Notes: generated from the letters alone by a model not told the origin. DNA of 64,000 bases from Streptomyces olivaceoviridis (GCF_014650115.1 NZ_BMUI01000005.1:310001-374000); one strand, 5' to 3'. Shown: positions 37,041-47,261, numbered from the stretch's first letter. Made by a program: numbers and translations.

Positions 37041-37148
37041 CACCCCGCCCCCCGCCCGCTCCGCCCCCTCCCCCGGACGATCACCCTTCGGGGTAGGGTT
37101 CGGCTAAAAGTTTCACCAAGAAACATTCAAGCCGGGCAGGGGGGCACC

Positions 37149-37634
37149 ATGAGCGCCGCACGCACCAGCAGGACACCGTTGCCGGGTATCGGCGTCCGGT
37201 ACGACCTGACGACACGCGAACACCGCCACCTGTCGGTGGTGGCCCACCGGGACGGTTCACGCACGCTCAGCGCCTACCAGCGTGACGATCCGGACGCCTG
37301 CGCCCTGTCGGTCCATCTCACCGGCCAGGAGGCGGAGGCGCTGGTCGACGCGCTGAAGCCGACCCACCACAGCCCCACCCTGCTCTCCACCACGGAGCTG
37401 GGCCTGGTGGCCGAGCGGATCGAGCTGTCCGGGACCTCGCACTGGAACGGACGGCTGCTCGGCGAGACCCGGATGCGCACCGAGACCGGCGTGTCGATCG
37501 TGGCCGTCCTGCGCCGCGCCGAGGCGATCCCCTCCCCCGGCCCCGGTTTCCGGCTGGCCGGCGGGGACACCCTGATCGTCATCGGCACCCGCGAGGGCGT
37601 CGACGCCGCCGCCGCGATACTCGGGCGGGAGTGA
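37149..37634 (+). CDS. Cation:proton antiporter regulatory subunit (KhtT-like)
   Basis: 161 residues. An N-terminal ~75-residue domain is followed by an RCK-C/TrkA-C domain (~80-158) with LVAERIELSGTSHWNGRLLGE and GFRLAGGDTLIVIGT. In Bacillus KhtT such proteins gate the partner K+/H+ antiporter in response to nucleotides and pH; TrkA-C domains can bind c-di-AMP. The stop overlaps the antiporter GTG (GTGA), so the two are translated together. The 5-5-5 dyad GTTTC-ACCAA-GAAAC at 37110-37124 lies just upstream. Confidence 0.88.
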   Translation: MSAARTSRTPLPGIGVRYDLTTREHRHLSVVAHRDGSRTLSAYQRDDPDACALSVHLTGQEAEALVDALKPTHHSPTLLSTTELGLVAERIELSGTSHWNGRLLGETRMRTETGVSIVAVLRRAEAIPSPGPGFRLAGGDTLIVIGTREGVDAAAAILGRE

Positions 37635-38905
37635 TCCGGATGCACTCCTCCGCGGTCTTCCTGATCGAGTTCGGCGCCATCATCCTGGGCCTCGGGCTGC
37701 TGGGCCGGCTCGCCGCCCGCCTGCGGTTCTCGCCCATCCCGCTGTATCTGCTGGCCGGACTCGCCTTCGGCGAGGGCGGTCTGCTGCCGCTCGGCACCAG
37801 CGAGGAGTTCGTCGCGATCGGCGCCGAGATCGGCGTGGTCCTGCTGCTGCTCATGCTGGGGCTCGAATACACGGCCGGCGATCTGGTCTCCAACCTGAAG
37901 ACCCAGTACCCGGCCGGGATCGTCGACGCCGCCCTCAACGCCCTGCCCGGCGCCGCCATGGCCCTGCTGCTGGGCTGGGGCCCGATCGCCGCCGTCGTCC
38001 TGGCCGGCATCACCTGGATCTCCTCCTCCGGCGTCATCGCCAAGGTCCTCGGCGACCTCGGCCGGATCGGCAACCGGGAGACGCCGGTGATCCTCAGCAT
38101 CCTGGTGCTGGAGGACCTGTCCATGGCCGTCTACCTGCCCGTGGTCACGGCCCTGCTGGCCGGGACCGGTTTCGCGGCCGGCAGCGTCACGCTGGCCATC
38201 GCGCTCGGCGTGGCGGGCCTGGTGCTGCTGGTCGCGGTCCGCTACGGCCGGCACATCTCCCGGTTCGTCTCCACCGACGACCCCGAGAAGCTGCTGCTGG
38301 TGGTGCTCGGGCTGACGCTGGTGGTGGCCGGTGTCGCCCAGCAGCTCCAGGTCTCGGCGGCGGTCGGCGCGTTCCTGGTGGGCATCGCCCTGTCCGGGGA
38401 GGTCGCCGAGGGTGCCCACCATCTCCTCGCCCCGCTGCGGGACCTGTTCGCGGCGGTGTTCTTCGTCTTCTTCGGACTGCACACCGATCCGGCCAGCATC
38501 CCGCCGGTGCTGCTGCCCGCCCTCGCCCTGGCCGTCGTCACCACCCTCACCAAGGTCGCCACCGGCTACTGGGCGGCCCGCCGCGCGGGCATCTCGGCCC
38601 GGGGCCGGTGGCGGGCCGGCGGCACCCTGGTCGCCCGCGGCGAGTTCTCCATCGTCATCGCGGGGCTCGCCGTCACCTCCGGCATCGACTCCGACCTCGG
38701 CCCGCTGGCCACCGCCTACGTGCTGCTCCTGGTCGTGCTCGGCCCGCTGACCGCCCGGTACACCGAGCCGCTCGCCCGGCGCCTGACCGGCCGCCGGGAC
38801 CGGCACACGGCACCGGAGGCCGAGGCCGGCCCGGAAACCACCGCGCGGGACCAGCGGGACAGCCACGACCAGCAGGACCAGGCAGCCTCGGTCAGCCGGC
38901 CCTGA
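37631..38905 (+). CDS. CPA2-family K+/H+ antiporter (KhtU/KefB-like)
   Basis: 424 residues with about 12-13 membrane helices forming the Na+/H+ exchanger domain. Conserved features include LLLLMLGLEYTAGDL, SSSGVIAKVLGDLG with the helix-4 break, ILVLEDLSMAVYLP containing the Glu-Asp ion-binding pair and ARGEFSIVIAG. The charged C-terminus (from ~385) is short and has no TrkA-N domain, so regulation is supplied by the KhtT-like partner. It would release K+ or other cations under alkaline or osmotic stress. Confidence 0.92.
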   Translation: MIRMHSSAVFLIEFGAIILGLGLLGRLAARLRFSPIPLYLLAGLAFGEGGLLPLGTSEEFVAIGAEIGVVLLLLMLGLEYTAGDLVSNLKTQYPAGIVDAALNALPGAAMALLLGWGPIAAVVLAGITWISSSGVIAKVLGDLGRIGNRETPVILSILVLEDLSMAVYLPVVTALLAGTGFAAGSVTLAIALGVAGLVLLVAVRYGRHISRFVSTDDPEKLLLVVLGLTLVVAGVAQQLQVSAAVGAFLVGIALSGEVAEGAHHLLAPLRDLFAAVFFVFFGLHTDPASIPPVLLPALALAVVTTLTKVATGYWAARRAGISARGRWRAGGTLVARGEFSIVIAGLAVTSGIDSDLGPLATAYVLLLVVLGPLTARYTEPLARRLTGRRDRHTAPEAEAGPETTARDQRDSHDQQDQAASVSRP

Positions 38906-38939
38906 TCACCGCACCGCCGCACCGACGTACCGTGGAGGC

Positions 38940-39560
38940 ATGTCGCCTCCGCTTCCCGGACCGCTGGCCCACCTGGAGCCACTGCTCGGCCACTACGGCT
39001 ACTGGGCCGTGGGGGCGGTGGTCTTCGTCGAGGACTTCGGCGTCCCCGCGCCCGGCGAGACCATCCTGCTCGCGGCGGGGGTGTACGCGGGCACGGGGCG
39101 GCTGAACGTCGTGACCGTGGCGGTCATCGCGTTCGCCGCGGCCGTCGCCGGGGACAACCTCGGCTACCTGATCGGCCGGTTCGGCGGGCGGGCCTTCGTG
39201 CACCGGTGGGGCAAGTACGTCTTCCTGACGCCCAAGCGGTTCGAGGCCGCCGAGGCGTTCTTCACCCGGCACGGCGGCAAGATCGTGACGGTGGCCCGGT
39301 TCGTCGAGGGCCTGCGCCAGGCCAACGGCGTCATCGCCGGCACGACCGGCATGCACTGGCGCCGCTTCCTCGCCTTCAACGCCCTAGGCGCGGCCCTGTG
39401 GGTCGGCCTGTGGACGACCCTGGCCTACCTCGCGGGCAGCCACGTCACCGCGATCTACGACGAGATCCGGCGCTACCAGCTGTACGTCCTCATCGCCGTC
39501 GCCGTCCTCCTCGCGGCGTTCGTCGTACGGCACCTCGTGCGGCGCCGCCGCGAGCCCTGA
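38940..39560 (+). CDS. DedA family membrane protein
   Basis: 206 residues, five or so membrane segments. VEDFGVPAPGETILLAAGVYAG, GDNLGYLIGRFGG and the conserved RFVEGLRQANGVIAGTTGM segment define DedA, a family of membrane proteins needed for envelope homeostasis and suggested to act as lipid (undecaprenyl phosphate) flippases. It begins 34 nt after the antiporter and may be in its operon; a GTGGAGG site precedes the ATG. Confidence 0.92.
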   Translation: MSPPLPGPLAHLEPLLGHYGYWAVGAVVFVEDFGVPAPGETILLAAGVYAGTGRLNVVTVAVIAFAAAVAGDNLGYLIGRFGGRAFVHRWGKYVFLTPKRFEAAEAFFTRHGGKIVTVARFVEGLRQANGVIAGTTGMHWRRFLAFNALGAALWVGLWTTLAYLAGSHVTAIYDEIRRYQLYVLIAVAVLLAAFVVRHLVRRRREP

Positions 39561-39571
39561 TGCGGACAGTG

Positions 39572-39596
39572 GTTTGGACGGCCGCACAGCGGTAAT
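39572..39596 (+). promoter_or_regulatory. Candidate SigB-type stress promoter for csbD
   Basis: GTTT at 39572-39575, a 15-nt spacer and GGTAAT at 39591-39596 resemble the GTTT-N14-16-GGGTAT promoters read by Streptomyces SigB-like general stress sigma factors. A transcript would start near 39603, 40 nt before csbD. Confidence 0.45.
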
Positions 39597-39642
39597 TCGG
39601 ATGGCGACCAGAGACCGCGTCGATGTGGGGATGTGACAGGTG

Positions 39643-39816
39643 ATGGCCGGCAACCAGAAGGCGAAGGCCAAGGCTGAGCAGGCCAAGGGCAAGGTCAAGG
39701 AGGCCGCGGGCCGCGCCGTCGGCAACGAGAGCGTGGAGGCCGAGGGCCGCATGGAGGGCGCCAAGGGTGACGCCCGGCAGGCCAAGGAGAAGGCCAAGGA
39801 CGTCTTCAAGCGCTGA
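39643..39816 (+). CDS. CsbD family stress protein
   Basis: 57 residues: MAGNQKAKAKAEQAKGKVKEA- and then GRAVGNESVEAEGRMEGAKGD, the CsbD repeat pattern of Lys, Ala, Glu and Gly with no hydrophobic core. These small general-stress proteins are typically controlled by SigB, in line with the promoter upstream. The biochemical role is unknown. An ACAGGTG leader precedes the ATG. A stem-loop terminator follows. Confidence 0.9.
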   Translation: MAGNQKAKAKAEQAKGKVKEAAGRAVGNESVEAEGRMEGAKGDARQAKEKAKDVFKR

Positions 39817-39838
39817 GCAGGACCGAAGAGCGATCCGG

Positions 39839-39894
39839 CAGCGGAACGGGTCCGGAGATCCCGCGCGAGCGGGCCTCCCGGGCCCGTTCCGCTG
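39839..39894 (+). terminator. Stem-loop terminator after csbD
   Basis: CAGCGGAACGGG pairs with CCCGTTCCGCTG (12 bp). The loop contains its own CCCGC-GCGA-GCGGG mini-hairpin. It lies 23 bp beyond the csbD stop. Confidence 0.7.
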
Positions 39895-40063
39895 TGTTCC
39901 CGCACCGCCGCGCCACCCCTCAGCAGGGCTTCGTGAGCATCCGGAGGATTCCTCGGTGACGTCCCCTTGACCGGCCGTCCTGCGGGTAAGCGGGCAGGGA
40001 CGGCAACGACCCCCCTGTGCACAGGAAGGGCCCCTGACCCCAGAGGAAAAAGGGCAACGAGGT

Positions 40064-40513
40064 ATGGACATCCCGCTCAGGACCCACGCGACGACGCAGG
40101 ACCGCGCCGCGCCCCTGCGCTACAGCCGCACCTGGGACACCGGCGTCTCCAGCATCGCCGAGGCGAGAGACGCCGTCGCGGCCCTGCTGGCGCGGGCGCG
40201 GCCCACACCGGGGCGCCGGCCGGTGCAGGATGCCCAGCTCGTCGTCAGCGAGCTCGTCACCAACGCGGCCAAGCACGCGCCCGGCCCGTGCGCGCTGCGC
40301 CTGGAGCTGCTGCCCGACGCCACCGCGCTGCGCATCTCCGTCACGGACACCTCCGAGGAGCCGCCGCGCCGGCGTCCCCCCGATCCCCGGCGGGTCGGCG
40401 GCCACGGTCTGCACCTCGTGGCGATGGTCTCCCGCGGCCTGGAGGTGACCTGGCTGTCCCGGGGCAAGCGGGTCACCGCGACCGTGCCGCTCGTGGCGCC
40501 GGACGCCGGCTGA
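40064..40513 (+). CDS. HATPase_c_2 serine kinase/anti-sigma-type ATP-binding protein
   Basis: 149 residues, single GHKL ATPase domain. N-box VSELVTNAAKHA with the Mg-binding Asn near residue 71, G1 box SVTDTS and G2 GGHGLHLVAMV are intact. Proteins of this type in Streptomyces resemble RsbW/SpoIIAB and phosphorylate anti-sigma antagonists or bind sigma factors. The neighbour converging on it is a PP2C-type phosphatase with sensor domains, which fits a partner-switching module, although no antagonist or sigma gene is present here. Confidence 0.88.
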   Translation: MDIPLRTHATTQDRAAPLRYSRTWDTGVSSIAEARDAVAALLARARPTPGRRPVQDAQLVVSELVTNAAKHAPGPCALRLELLPDATALRISVTDTSEEPPRRRPPDPRRVGGHGLHLVAMVSRGLEVTWLSRGKRVTATVPLVAPDAG

Positions 40514-40531
40514 CCCGCCGGGCCGGGAGCG

Positions 40532-42943
40532 TCAGGCGACCCTGATGCCGACGATGCAGGTGTCGTCGTCGGTGTCCGACCTGCTGTAGGTGAGCAGCCG
40601 GTCCAGTTTCTGGTCCAGGGTGCTGGGCGCCGCGCGCGCCGTGTCCAGCAGATGCGACAGCGACTCCTCCACCGAGCGGTCCCGGCGCTCGATCAGGCCG
40701 TCGGTGTACATCAGCAGGGTGTCCCCGGCGGCCAGCTGCACCTCCGTCTCCTCGTACCGCGCCTCCGGGACGGCGCCCAGCAGCAGCCCCTTGACCGGGG
40801 GCAGCGCGGTGGCGTCCGCCTCCCGTACCAGCACCGGCGGCAGATGGCCCGCCCGCGCCCAGCGCAGGGTCCGCCGCTCGCCGTCGTACAGGCCGCACAC
40901 GGCGGTCGCGGTGACGGCGCCGGTCAGATGGTGGGCGACGATGTTCAGCCAGGACAGCAGCTGCGCCGGGCCGGCGCCGGTCACCGCGAGGCCACGCAGC
41001 GCGTTGCGCAGGACGACCATGCTGGTCGCCGCCTCGATACCGTGCCCGGCGACGTCACCGACGCACAGCAGGACCAGTCCGGAGGGCAGCACCACGGCGT
41101 CGTACCAGTCGCCGCCGACCAGGTGCTCGGTCTCGGCGGGCCGGTAGCGCACCGCCACCTGGAGGCCGGGCACCCGCAGCGGGGCCTGGGCCGGGGGCAT
41201 GATGGCGTGCTGGAGCTGGAGGGTGAGCCGGTTGCGCTCCACGGCCTGCTGCTCGGTGTGGGCCAGCTGGTCGCGGGTGGCGGCGAGGGCGACCTCGGTC
41301 CAGTGCTGGGCGGAGATGTCCTGGTAGGCGCCGCGGACGCCGAAGAGCTGGCCGCCGGTGTCGAGGACGGGTTCGGCGACCACCCGGATGTGCCGGGTCA
41401 CGCCGTCCGGGCGCAGCAGCCGGAACGCGGCGGAGGCGGGCCTGCGGTGGTGCAGCACGGTGCGCAGGAAGCGGCCGAGGATGACGGCGTCGTCGGGGTG
41501 GGCGTGGGCCGGCAGGTCCTGGAGCGCGACCGGGGGGCTCGTGGGCGGGCGGCCGTACAGGCTGAAGAGCTGGCCGTTCCAGGTGATCTCGCCGGTGAGC
41601 AGGTTCTCCTCGAAACCGCCGATCCGGCCGAGCCGCTGGGCGTGCTGGAGCAGGCTGGCCAGCCGCGCGGTCTCGTCCTCGATCCGCCAGATCAGCAGCA
41701 CGGCGGAGCCGTGCCGGCTGATGCTGATGTCGGCGACGGCGGACAGCGGTACCTGGTCGACCAGGGCGGTCAGCCGCATCCGGCGGGCGCGGAACGGCTC
41801 GCCGGTGGCGTAGACCCGTTCCACCCGCTGGAACAGCTCGCTGTCGCCTGCGGCCATCGGGTAGGCCTCCAGCAGCAGGGCGCCGCCCACGACCGCCCGG
41901 GGCCGGCCCGCCGGGTCCAGGAAGCGGCTGTTGACGTGCTGGATGCGGAAGTCGACCAGCTGTCCGGTGTCGTCGAGGTGCGGCACGAGCACCAGGGCCG
42001 GGTCGTGCAGCCCGTCGGCCAGGTCCATCAGCTCGACCACGTCGGGCAGCAGCCCGGGTTCCGGTCCGGTGCCGGGCGGCGGCACGAAGCTCTCCAGGGA
42101 GTGCGCGCACAGCTCGGCGAGGGCCTCCACCTGCCGGAGGACGGGGCGCGGCAGCGGTTCCTCCGGCTTGGGCCAGGCGATCTCCAGGACGCCGTGGATC
42201 CGGCCGCCCGCCCCGGCGGGTACGGCGATGCGGGCGCCGTCGGCGTACTCGCGGCGGCCGATGGTGGGCAGCCCGGACCCGGCGAGCGACGGCAGCCACT
42301 GCCCGTCGGGCTCGGTCAGGCCCCGCCGGGCCACGGTGGCCACGTCGGGCGGGACGTAGTGCCAGCGGGCCGCCTCGCCCGGCGGGAAACCGGCGCTGCC
42401 CGCGAGGGTCAGCGAGCCGTCGGAGCGGGCCGACCAGATGGCGACGGCGACCGCGCCCAGCGGGCGCAGGGCGTGGTCGAGCAGGGAGTCGGCCATCGCC
42501 TGGGTGTCGTGGGCGGCCAGGAGACCGCTCTCGGCGGCGCGCAGCCGTACGGCGGCGGACTCCGCGACGGGCCCGGACGGGTCCGCGGCGACGGACAGGA
42601 ACGCCTCGGTGACCTCCGCGACGCGGTCCCGGGCCGCCTGGTTGATGACCTCCACCGCGAACTCCAGCGGGGTCACCTGCGCCTGCTCGGTGAGTTCGGC
42701 GAGCTGACGCGCGGCCTGGGCGGGGCCGCAGCCGAGGCGTTCGACCAGGATGCCCTTGGCCAGTTCGACCAGCGCCCGGCCCTCCGCCTCGGCCTGCGCC
42801 ACCTGTACCTCGCGGCGCAGCCGGTCCACGGTGGCGGCGAGCCGGCCGACCGGGGAGGTGGCGGGTACGCCGGACGACACCGCGTCGGCGGCGGGGAGCG
42901 GGGCGGGCACGCCTGCGGGCGTGCCCGGTTCGTACGCGTTCAC
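40532..42943 (-). CDS. Multi-sensor PP2C (SpoIIE-type) phosphatase with ANTAR, GAF and PAS domains
   Basis: 803 residues. N-terminal ANTAR-like helices (ELAKGILVERLGCGPAQAARQL, ~55-105), a GAF domain (~150-300), a PAS-like region (~320-430), a second PAS (~450-560, FEENLLTGEITWNGQLFSLYG) and a C-terminal PP2C/SpoIIE domain with VGGDWYDAVVLPSG, CVGDVAGHG and MYTDGLIERRD metal-binding Asps. It would dephosphorylate an anti-sigma antagonist. GTG 42943 has a GAGGAG site; an ATG at 43045 overlapping the upstream kinase is an alternative that adds 34 residues. It is downstream of a six-HAMP kinase. Confidence 0.9.
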   Translation of the reverse strand: MNAYEPGTPAGVPAPLPAADAVSSGVPATSPVGRLAATVDRLRREVQVAQAEAEGRALVELAKGILVERLGCGPAQAARQLAELTEQAQVTPLEFAVEVINQAARDRVAEVTEAFLSVAADPSGPVAESAAVRLRAAESGLLAAHDTQAMADSLLDHALRPLGAVAVAIWSARSDGSLTLAGSAGFPPGEAARWHYVPPDVATVARRGLTEPDGQWLPSLAGSGLPTIGRREYADGARIAVPAGAGGRIHGVLEIAWPKPEEPLPRPVLRQVEALAELCAHSLESFVPPPGTGPEPGLLPDVVELMDLADGLHDPALVLVPHLDDTGQLVDFRIQHVNSRFLDPAGRPRAVVGGALLLEAYPMAAGDSELFQRVERVYATGEPFRARRMRLTALVDQVPLSAVADISISRHGSAVLLIWRIEDETARLASLLQHAQRLGRIGGFEENLLTGEITWNGQLFSLYGRPPTSPPVALQDLPAHAHPDDAVILGRFLRTVLHHRRPASAAFRLLRPDGVTRHIRVVAEPVLDTGGQLFGVRGAYQDISAQHWTEVALAATRDQLAHTEQQAVERNRLTLQLQHAIMPPAQAPLRVPGLQVAVRYRPAETEHLVGGDWYDAVVLPSGLVLLCVGDVAGHGIEAATSMVVLRNALRGLAVTGAGPAQLLSWLNIVAHHLTGAVTATAVCGLYDGERRTLRWARAGHLPPVLVREADATALPPVKGLLLGAVPEARYEETEVQLAAGDTLLMYTDGLIERRDRSVEESLSHLLDTARAAPSTLDQKLDRLLTYSRSDTDDDTCIVGIRVA

Positions 42944-43004
42944 CGGATCGGTACTCCTCGGCCTGCGAAGGGGCGGGCGCACTGTGCCGTGCTCATGGCC
43001 GTGA

Positions 43005-46000
43005 TCATGCGGGGAGCCAGCGCCGGACACAGGCGATGAGGTCATGGGTGTCGACCGGTTTGGTGACGTAGTCGCTGGCGCCGGAGGCGAGGCTCTTCTC
43101 CCGGTCGCCCTGCATGGCCTTGGCGGTCACGGCGATGACCGGCAGGTCGGCGTACTGCGGCATCTTGCGGATCTCGGCCGTGGCGGTGTAGCCGTCCATC
43201 TCGGGCATCATCACGTCCATCAGGACGAGTTCGACGTCCGGGTTGTGCAGCAGTGTCTCGATGCCCTTGCGGCCGTTCTCCGCGTGCAGGACGCGGAAGC
43301 CGTGCAGTTCGAGGATGCCGCTGAGCGCGAACAGGTTCCGGGCGTCGTCGTCGACGACGAGGACGGTACGGCCCCGGGTGTGCTCGTCGATCAGGTGGGG
43401 CGCGGTGTGCTGGGTCTCGTCCCCGCGGACGAGGGTGAGCACCTCGCCGGGCTCCTCGGCGGACAGGTGCAGCGCGATCCGTTCGCGCAGCTCGTCCAGG
43501 CTGAACAGGTACTCCAGCGAACCGCCCGCGGCGTCCTCGGCGAGGGGTTCGGTACGGTGCGAGCCGTGCACCAGCACCGGGACACCGGTCAGGGCCGAGT
43601 CGGCGCGCAGCGCCTCCAGGAACCGGGCCGACTCCCCGTCGGGCACGCCCAGGTCCACGACGACGCAGTGGCAGGGTTCGGCGGCGAGGGCACCGGCCGC
43701 TTCCTGGGCGCCGACCGCGGTGATGATGTCGACGGGAGTGCCGTCGCCGTCGGTGCGGCCGGTTTCCAGATCCCGCACGACGCTCTCGGCGACGAGCGTC
43801 AGCAGTCCGCGCGGGCGCTCCTCGACGACGAGCAGGCGGCGTGGCCGCTCCCGCCGCGCGAGGACCGGCGGACGCTGCTGGACGGGGCCGTCCGGCTCGT
43901 CCACGGCCTCCTGTCCGGTCTTCAGGACGGAGCGGCCGTTGCGCAGGAGTTCGTCGAAGTCCGGCCGGGCCACCGGGAGGAAGAGGGTGAACGTGCTGCC
44001 CCTGCCGGGGGTGCTGTCCACGGTGACGGCGCCGCCGAGCAGGTGGGCGATCTCCCGGGTGATGGACAGACCGAGCCCGGTGCCGCCGTACTTGCGGCTC
44101 GTGGTGCCGTCCGCCTGCTGGAACGCGCCGAAGATCGTCTCCAGTTGCTGTTCGGGGATGCCGATGCCGGTGTCCTTCACCCGGAAGGCGACGACCGCGC
44201 CGCCGCGCACGACGCCGGCGGGCACCTCGTCGTCGCCGACGGGTTCGACGCGCAGTTCGACACCGCCCTGCTCGGTGAACTTCACCGCGTTGGACAGCAG
44301 GTTGCGCAGGATCTGCCGGAGCCGGGAGTCGTCGGTGAGCAGGTCGGCGGGGGCCCCGGGGGCCGTGGTGACGGTGAAGTCCAGGCTCTTCTGGGAGGTC
44401 ATCGGGCGGAAGGTGGCCTCGACGTAGTCGATGAGCTGCCGCAGCGGGACCCGTTCGGGGCTGACGTCCATCTTGCCGGCCTCGACCTTGGACAGGTCCA
44501 GGATGTCGTTGATGAGCTGGAGCAGGTCGGAGCCGGCCGAGTGGATGATGCCCGCGTACTCGACCTGCTTCGGGGTGAGGTTGCGGGAGGGGTTCTGGGC
44601 CAGCAACTGGGCGAGGATAAGGAGGCTGTTGAGCGGGGTGCGCAGTTCGTGGCTCATGTTCGCGAGGAACTCGGACTTGTACTTGGAGGCGAGCGACAGC
44701 TGCTGGGCGCGTGCCTCCAGTTCCTGCCGGGCCTGTTCGATCTGGAGGTTCTTCGCCTCGATGTCCCGGTTCTGCTCCGCCAGCAGCGAGGCCTTCTCCT
44801 CCAGTTCGGCGTTGGAGCGCTGGAGTTCCTCCTGCCGGGCCTGCAACTCGGCCGAGCGGGACTGGAGTTCGCTGGTCAGCCGCTGCGACTCCTGGAGCAG
44901 TTCGTCGGTGCGGGCGTTGGCGACGATGGTGTTGACGTTGACCCCGATGGTGTCCACCAGTTGCTGGAGGAAGTCCCGCTGGACGGTGGTGAACGGGGTG
45001 ACGGAGGCCAGCTCGATGACGCCGAGGACCTGCTCCTCGAAGACGATCGGCAGCAGCAGCAGCGCGGTCGGCTCTACCTGTCCGAGCCCGGAGGAGATGG
45101 TGACGTATCCGGGCGGCAGCTCGTCCACGCCGATGGTACGGCGGCTGCGCGCGGCCTGGCCGACCAGGGAGCGGCCGAACGTGATGCGGACGGGCCGGGT
45201 GTCCTCCTCGGGCCGGCCGTAGGAGCCGACAAGCCGCAGCTCGGGTCCGGAGTCGCTCTCGTCGGCGAGGTAGAAGGCACCGTACTGGGCGGACACCTGC
45301 GGCACCAACTCGTCCATGATGAGTTCGGCGACGACGGGCAGGTCGCGGTGGCCCTGCATGAGGCCGGAGATCCGGGCGAGGTTGGTCTTGAGCCAGTCCT
45401 GTTCCTGGTTGGCCCGGGTGGTCTCGCGCAGGGACTCCACCATGGAGTTGATGTTGTCCTTGAGGTCGGCGACCTCGCCGGAGGCGTCGACGGTGATGGA
45501 GCGGGTCAGGTCGCCCTCGGCGACGGCGCTGGCGACGTCGGCGATGGCGCGAACCTGACGGGTGAGGTTGCCGGCGAGTTCGTTGACGTTCTCGGTGAGC
45601 CGCTTCCAGGTGCCGGAGACGCCCTCGACCTCGGCCTGTCCGCCGAGCCGGCCCTCGGTGCCCACCTCGCGGGCCACCCGGGTCACCTCGTCGGCGAAGG
45701 CGGAGAGCTGGTCGACCATCGTGTTGATGGTGGTCTTCAGTTCGAGGATCTCGCCGCGGGCGTCGACGTCGATCTTCTTCGACAGGTCGCCCTTGGCCAC
45801 GGCGGTGGTCACCAGCGCGATGTTGCGGACCTGGCCGGTGAGGTTGTTGGCCATGGAGTTGACGTTGTCGGTGAGGTCCTTCCAGGTGCCGGCCACATGG
45901 GGCACGTGCGCCTGGCCGCCGAGCCGGCCCTCGGTGCCCACCTCGCGGGCCACCCGGGTCACCTCGTCGGCGAACGCCGACAGGGTGTCGACCATCGTGT

Positions 46001-47261
46001 TGATCACATCGGCGAGGGCGGCGACCTCGCCCTTGGCCTCGACGGTGATCTTCTGGGACAGATCGCCCTTGGCGACGGCGGTGGCGACCTGGGCGATGGA
46101 GCGGACCTGGCCGGTGAGGTTGGAGGCCATCACGTTGACGTTGTCGGTGAGGTCCTTCCAGGTGCCGGCGACCCCGCGCACCTGGGCCTGCCCGCCGAGC
46201 CGGCCCTCCGTACCCACCTCGCGGGCCACCCGCGTGACCTCGTCGGCGAACGCGGAGAGCTGGTCGACCATCGTGTTGATGGTGTTCTTCAGCTCCAGGA
46301 TCTCACCCCGCGCGTCCACCGTGATCTTCTGCGACAGATCACCCTGCGCCACCGCGGTGGCCACCTGGGCCACGTTGCGCACCTGCGCCGTCAGGTTCCC
46401 GGCCATGAAGTTGACCGAGTCCGTCAGGTCCCGCCAGGTGCCCTTGACGCCCTTGACGTCCGCCTGGCCGCCGAGCCGGCCCTCCGTACCCACCTCGCGG
46501 GCCACCCGTGTCACCTCGTCGGCGAACGCCGAGAGCTGGTCCACCATCGTGTTGATGGTGCTCTTCAGCTCCAGGATCTCGCCCCGCGCGTCCACCGTGA
46601 TCTTCTGCGACAGATCACCCTGCGCCACCGCGGTCGTCACCTGGGCCACGTTGCGCACCTGCGCCGTCAGGTTCCCGGCCATGAAGTTGACCGAGTCCGT
46701 CAGGTCCCGCCAGACCCCCGCGACCCCGGGGACCTGGGCCTGACCGCCGAGCCGGCCCTCGGTGCCCACCTCGCGGGCCACCCGCGTGACCTCGTCCGCG
46801 AACGCCGAGAGCTGGTCCACCATCGTGTTGACGGTTTCCTTCAGCTGGAGGATCTCGCCGCGCGCGGGCACGTCGTTCTTCTGGGACAGGTCGCCCTTGG
46901 CCACGGCGGTGGCGACCTGCGCGATGTCGCGCACCTGCGTGGTGAGGTTGCCCGCCATCGCGTTGACGGAGTCGGTGAGGTCGGCCCAGGTGCCGGAGAC
47001 ACCGGGCACCTGGGCCTGACCGCCGAGGGTGCCCTCGGTGCCGACCTCGCGGGCCACCCGGGTGACTTCGGAGGTGAACACGGACAGCTGGTCGACCATG
47101 CCGTTGAAGACGGTGGCGATGTCGCCCATGAGCCCGGTGGAGTCGTCCGGCAGCCGGGTGCCGAAGTCCCCGTCGCGCACGGCGGTCAGCCCCGCGAGCA
47201 GCATTCTCAGTTCGTGGTCACCCGGGACAGCCTCGGTCGTCCCGGTCGCCTTGCCGGCCAT
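43005..47261 (-). CDS. Soluble hybrid histidine kinase with six HAMP-containing repeats
   Basis: 1418 residues. No membrane segment. Residues ~25-640 contain six ~92-residue HAMP-containing units in tandem (each with [12 protein letters not shown], then [11 protein letters not shown] and a [11 protein letters not shown] segment), followed by a GAF domain (~670-820), a Gln/Glu coiled coil (~825-870), HisKA with SHELRTPL (phospho-His near residue 870), HATPase with [15 protein letters not shown] and GGTGLGLSI, a degenerate receiver (~1150-1265) and an intact receiver (~1285-1415, [13 protein letters not shown]). This is the architecture of fungal Nik1/group III osmosensor kinases and related bacterial proteins. 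ATG 47261 has GAGGG 6 nt upstream. It is likely co-transcribed with the PP2C gene. Confidence 0.93.
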   Translation of the reverse strand: MAGKATGTTEAVPGDHELRMLLAGLTAVRDGDFGTRLPDDSTGLMGDIATVFNGMVDQLSVFTSEVTRVAREVGTEGTLGGQAQVPGVSGTWADLTDSVNAMAGNLTTQVRDIAQVATAVAKGDLSQKNDVPARGEILQLKETVNTMVDQLSAFADEVTRVAREVGTEGRLGGQAQVPGVAGVWRDLTDSVNFMAGNLTAQVRNVAQVTTAVAQGDLSQKITVDARGEILELKSTINTMVDQLSAFADEVTRVAREVGTEGRLGGQADVKGVKGTWRDLTDSVNFMAGNLTAQVRNVAQVATAVAQGDLSQKITVDARGEILELKNTINTMVDQLSAFADEVTRVAREVGTEGRLGGQAQVRGVAGTWKDLTDNVNVMASNLTGQVRSIAQVATAVAKGDLSQKITVEAKGEVAALADVINTMVDTLSAFADEVTRVAREVGTEGRLGGQAHVPHVAGTWKDLTDNVNSMANNLTGQVRNIALVTTAVAKGDLSKKIDVDARGEILELKTTINTMVDQLSAFADEVTRVAREVGTEGRLGGQAEVEGVSGTWKRLTENVNELAGNLTRQVRAIADVASAVAEGDLTRSITVDASGEVADLKDNINSMVESLRETTRANQEQDWLKTNLARISGLMQGHRDLPVVAELIMDELVPQVSAQYGAFYLADESDSGPELRLVGSYGRPEEDTRPVRITFGRSLVGQAARSRRTIGVDELPPGYVTISSGLGQVEPTALLLLPIVFEEQVLGVIELASVTPFTTVQRDFLQQLVDTIGVNVNTIVANARTDELLQESQRLTSELQSRSAELQARQEELQRSNAELEEKASLLAEQNRDIEAKNLQIEQARQELEARAQQLSLASKYKSEFLANMSHELRTPLNSLLILAQLLAQNPSRNLTPKQVEYAGIIHSAGSDLLQLINDILDLSKVEAGKMDVSPERVPLRQLIDYVEATFRPMTSQKSLDFTVTTAPGAPADLLTDDSRLRQILRNLLSNAVKFTEQGGVELRVEPVGDDEVPAGVVRGGAVVAFRVKDTGIGIPEQQLETIFGAFQQADGTTSRKYGGTGLGLSITREIAHLLGGAVTVDSTPGRGSTFTLFLPVARPDFDELLRNGRSVLKTGQEAVDEPDGPVQQRPPVLARRERPRRLLVVEERPRGLLTLVAESVVRDLETGRTDGDGTPVDIITAVGAQEAAGALAAEPCHCVVVDLGVPDGESARFLEALRADSALTGVPVLVHGSHRTEPLAEDAAGGSLEYLFSLDELRERIALHLSAEEPGEVLTLVRGDETQHTAPHLIDEHTRGRTVLVVDDDARNLFALSGILELHGFRVLHAENGRKGIETLLHNPDVELVLMDVMMPEMDGYTATAEIRKMPQYADLPVIAVTAKAMQGDREKSLASGASDYVTKPVDTHDLIACVRRWLPA
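45466..47121 (-). repeat. Six tandem 276-bp repeats inside the kinase gene
   Basis: The block CCGCCGAGCCGGCCCTC recurs (with slight changes) at about 45640, 45916, 46192, 46468, 46744 and 47020, exactly 276 bp apart. Neighbouring central copies are nearly identical, which suggests recent duplication or gene conversion. Confidence 0.9.
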
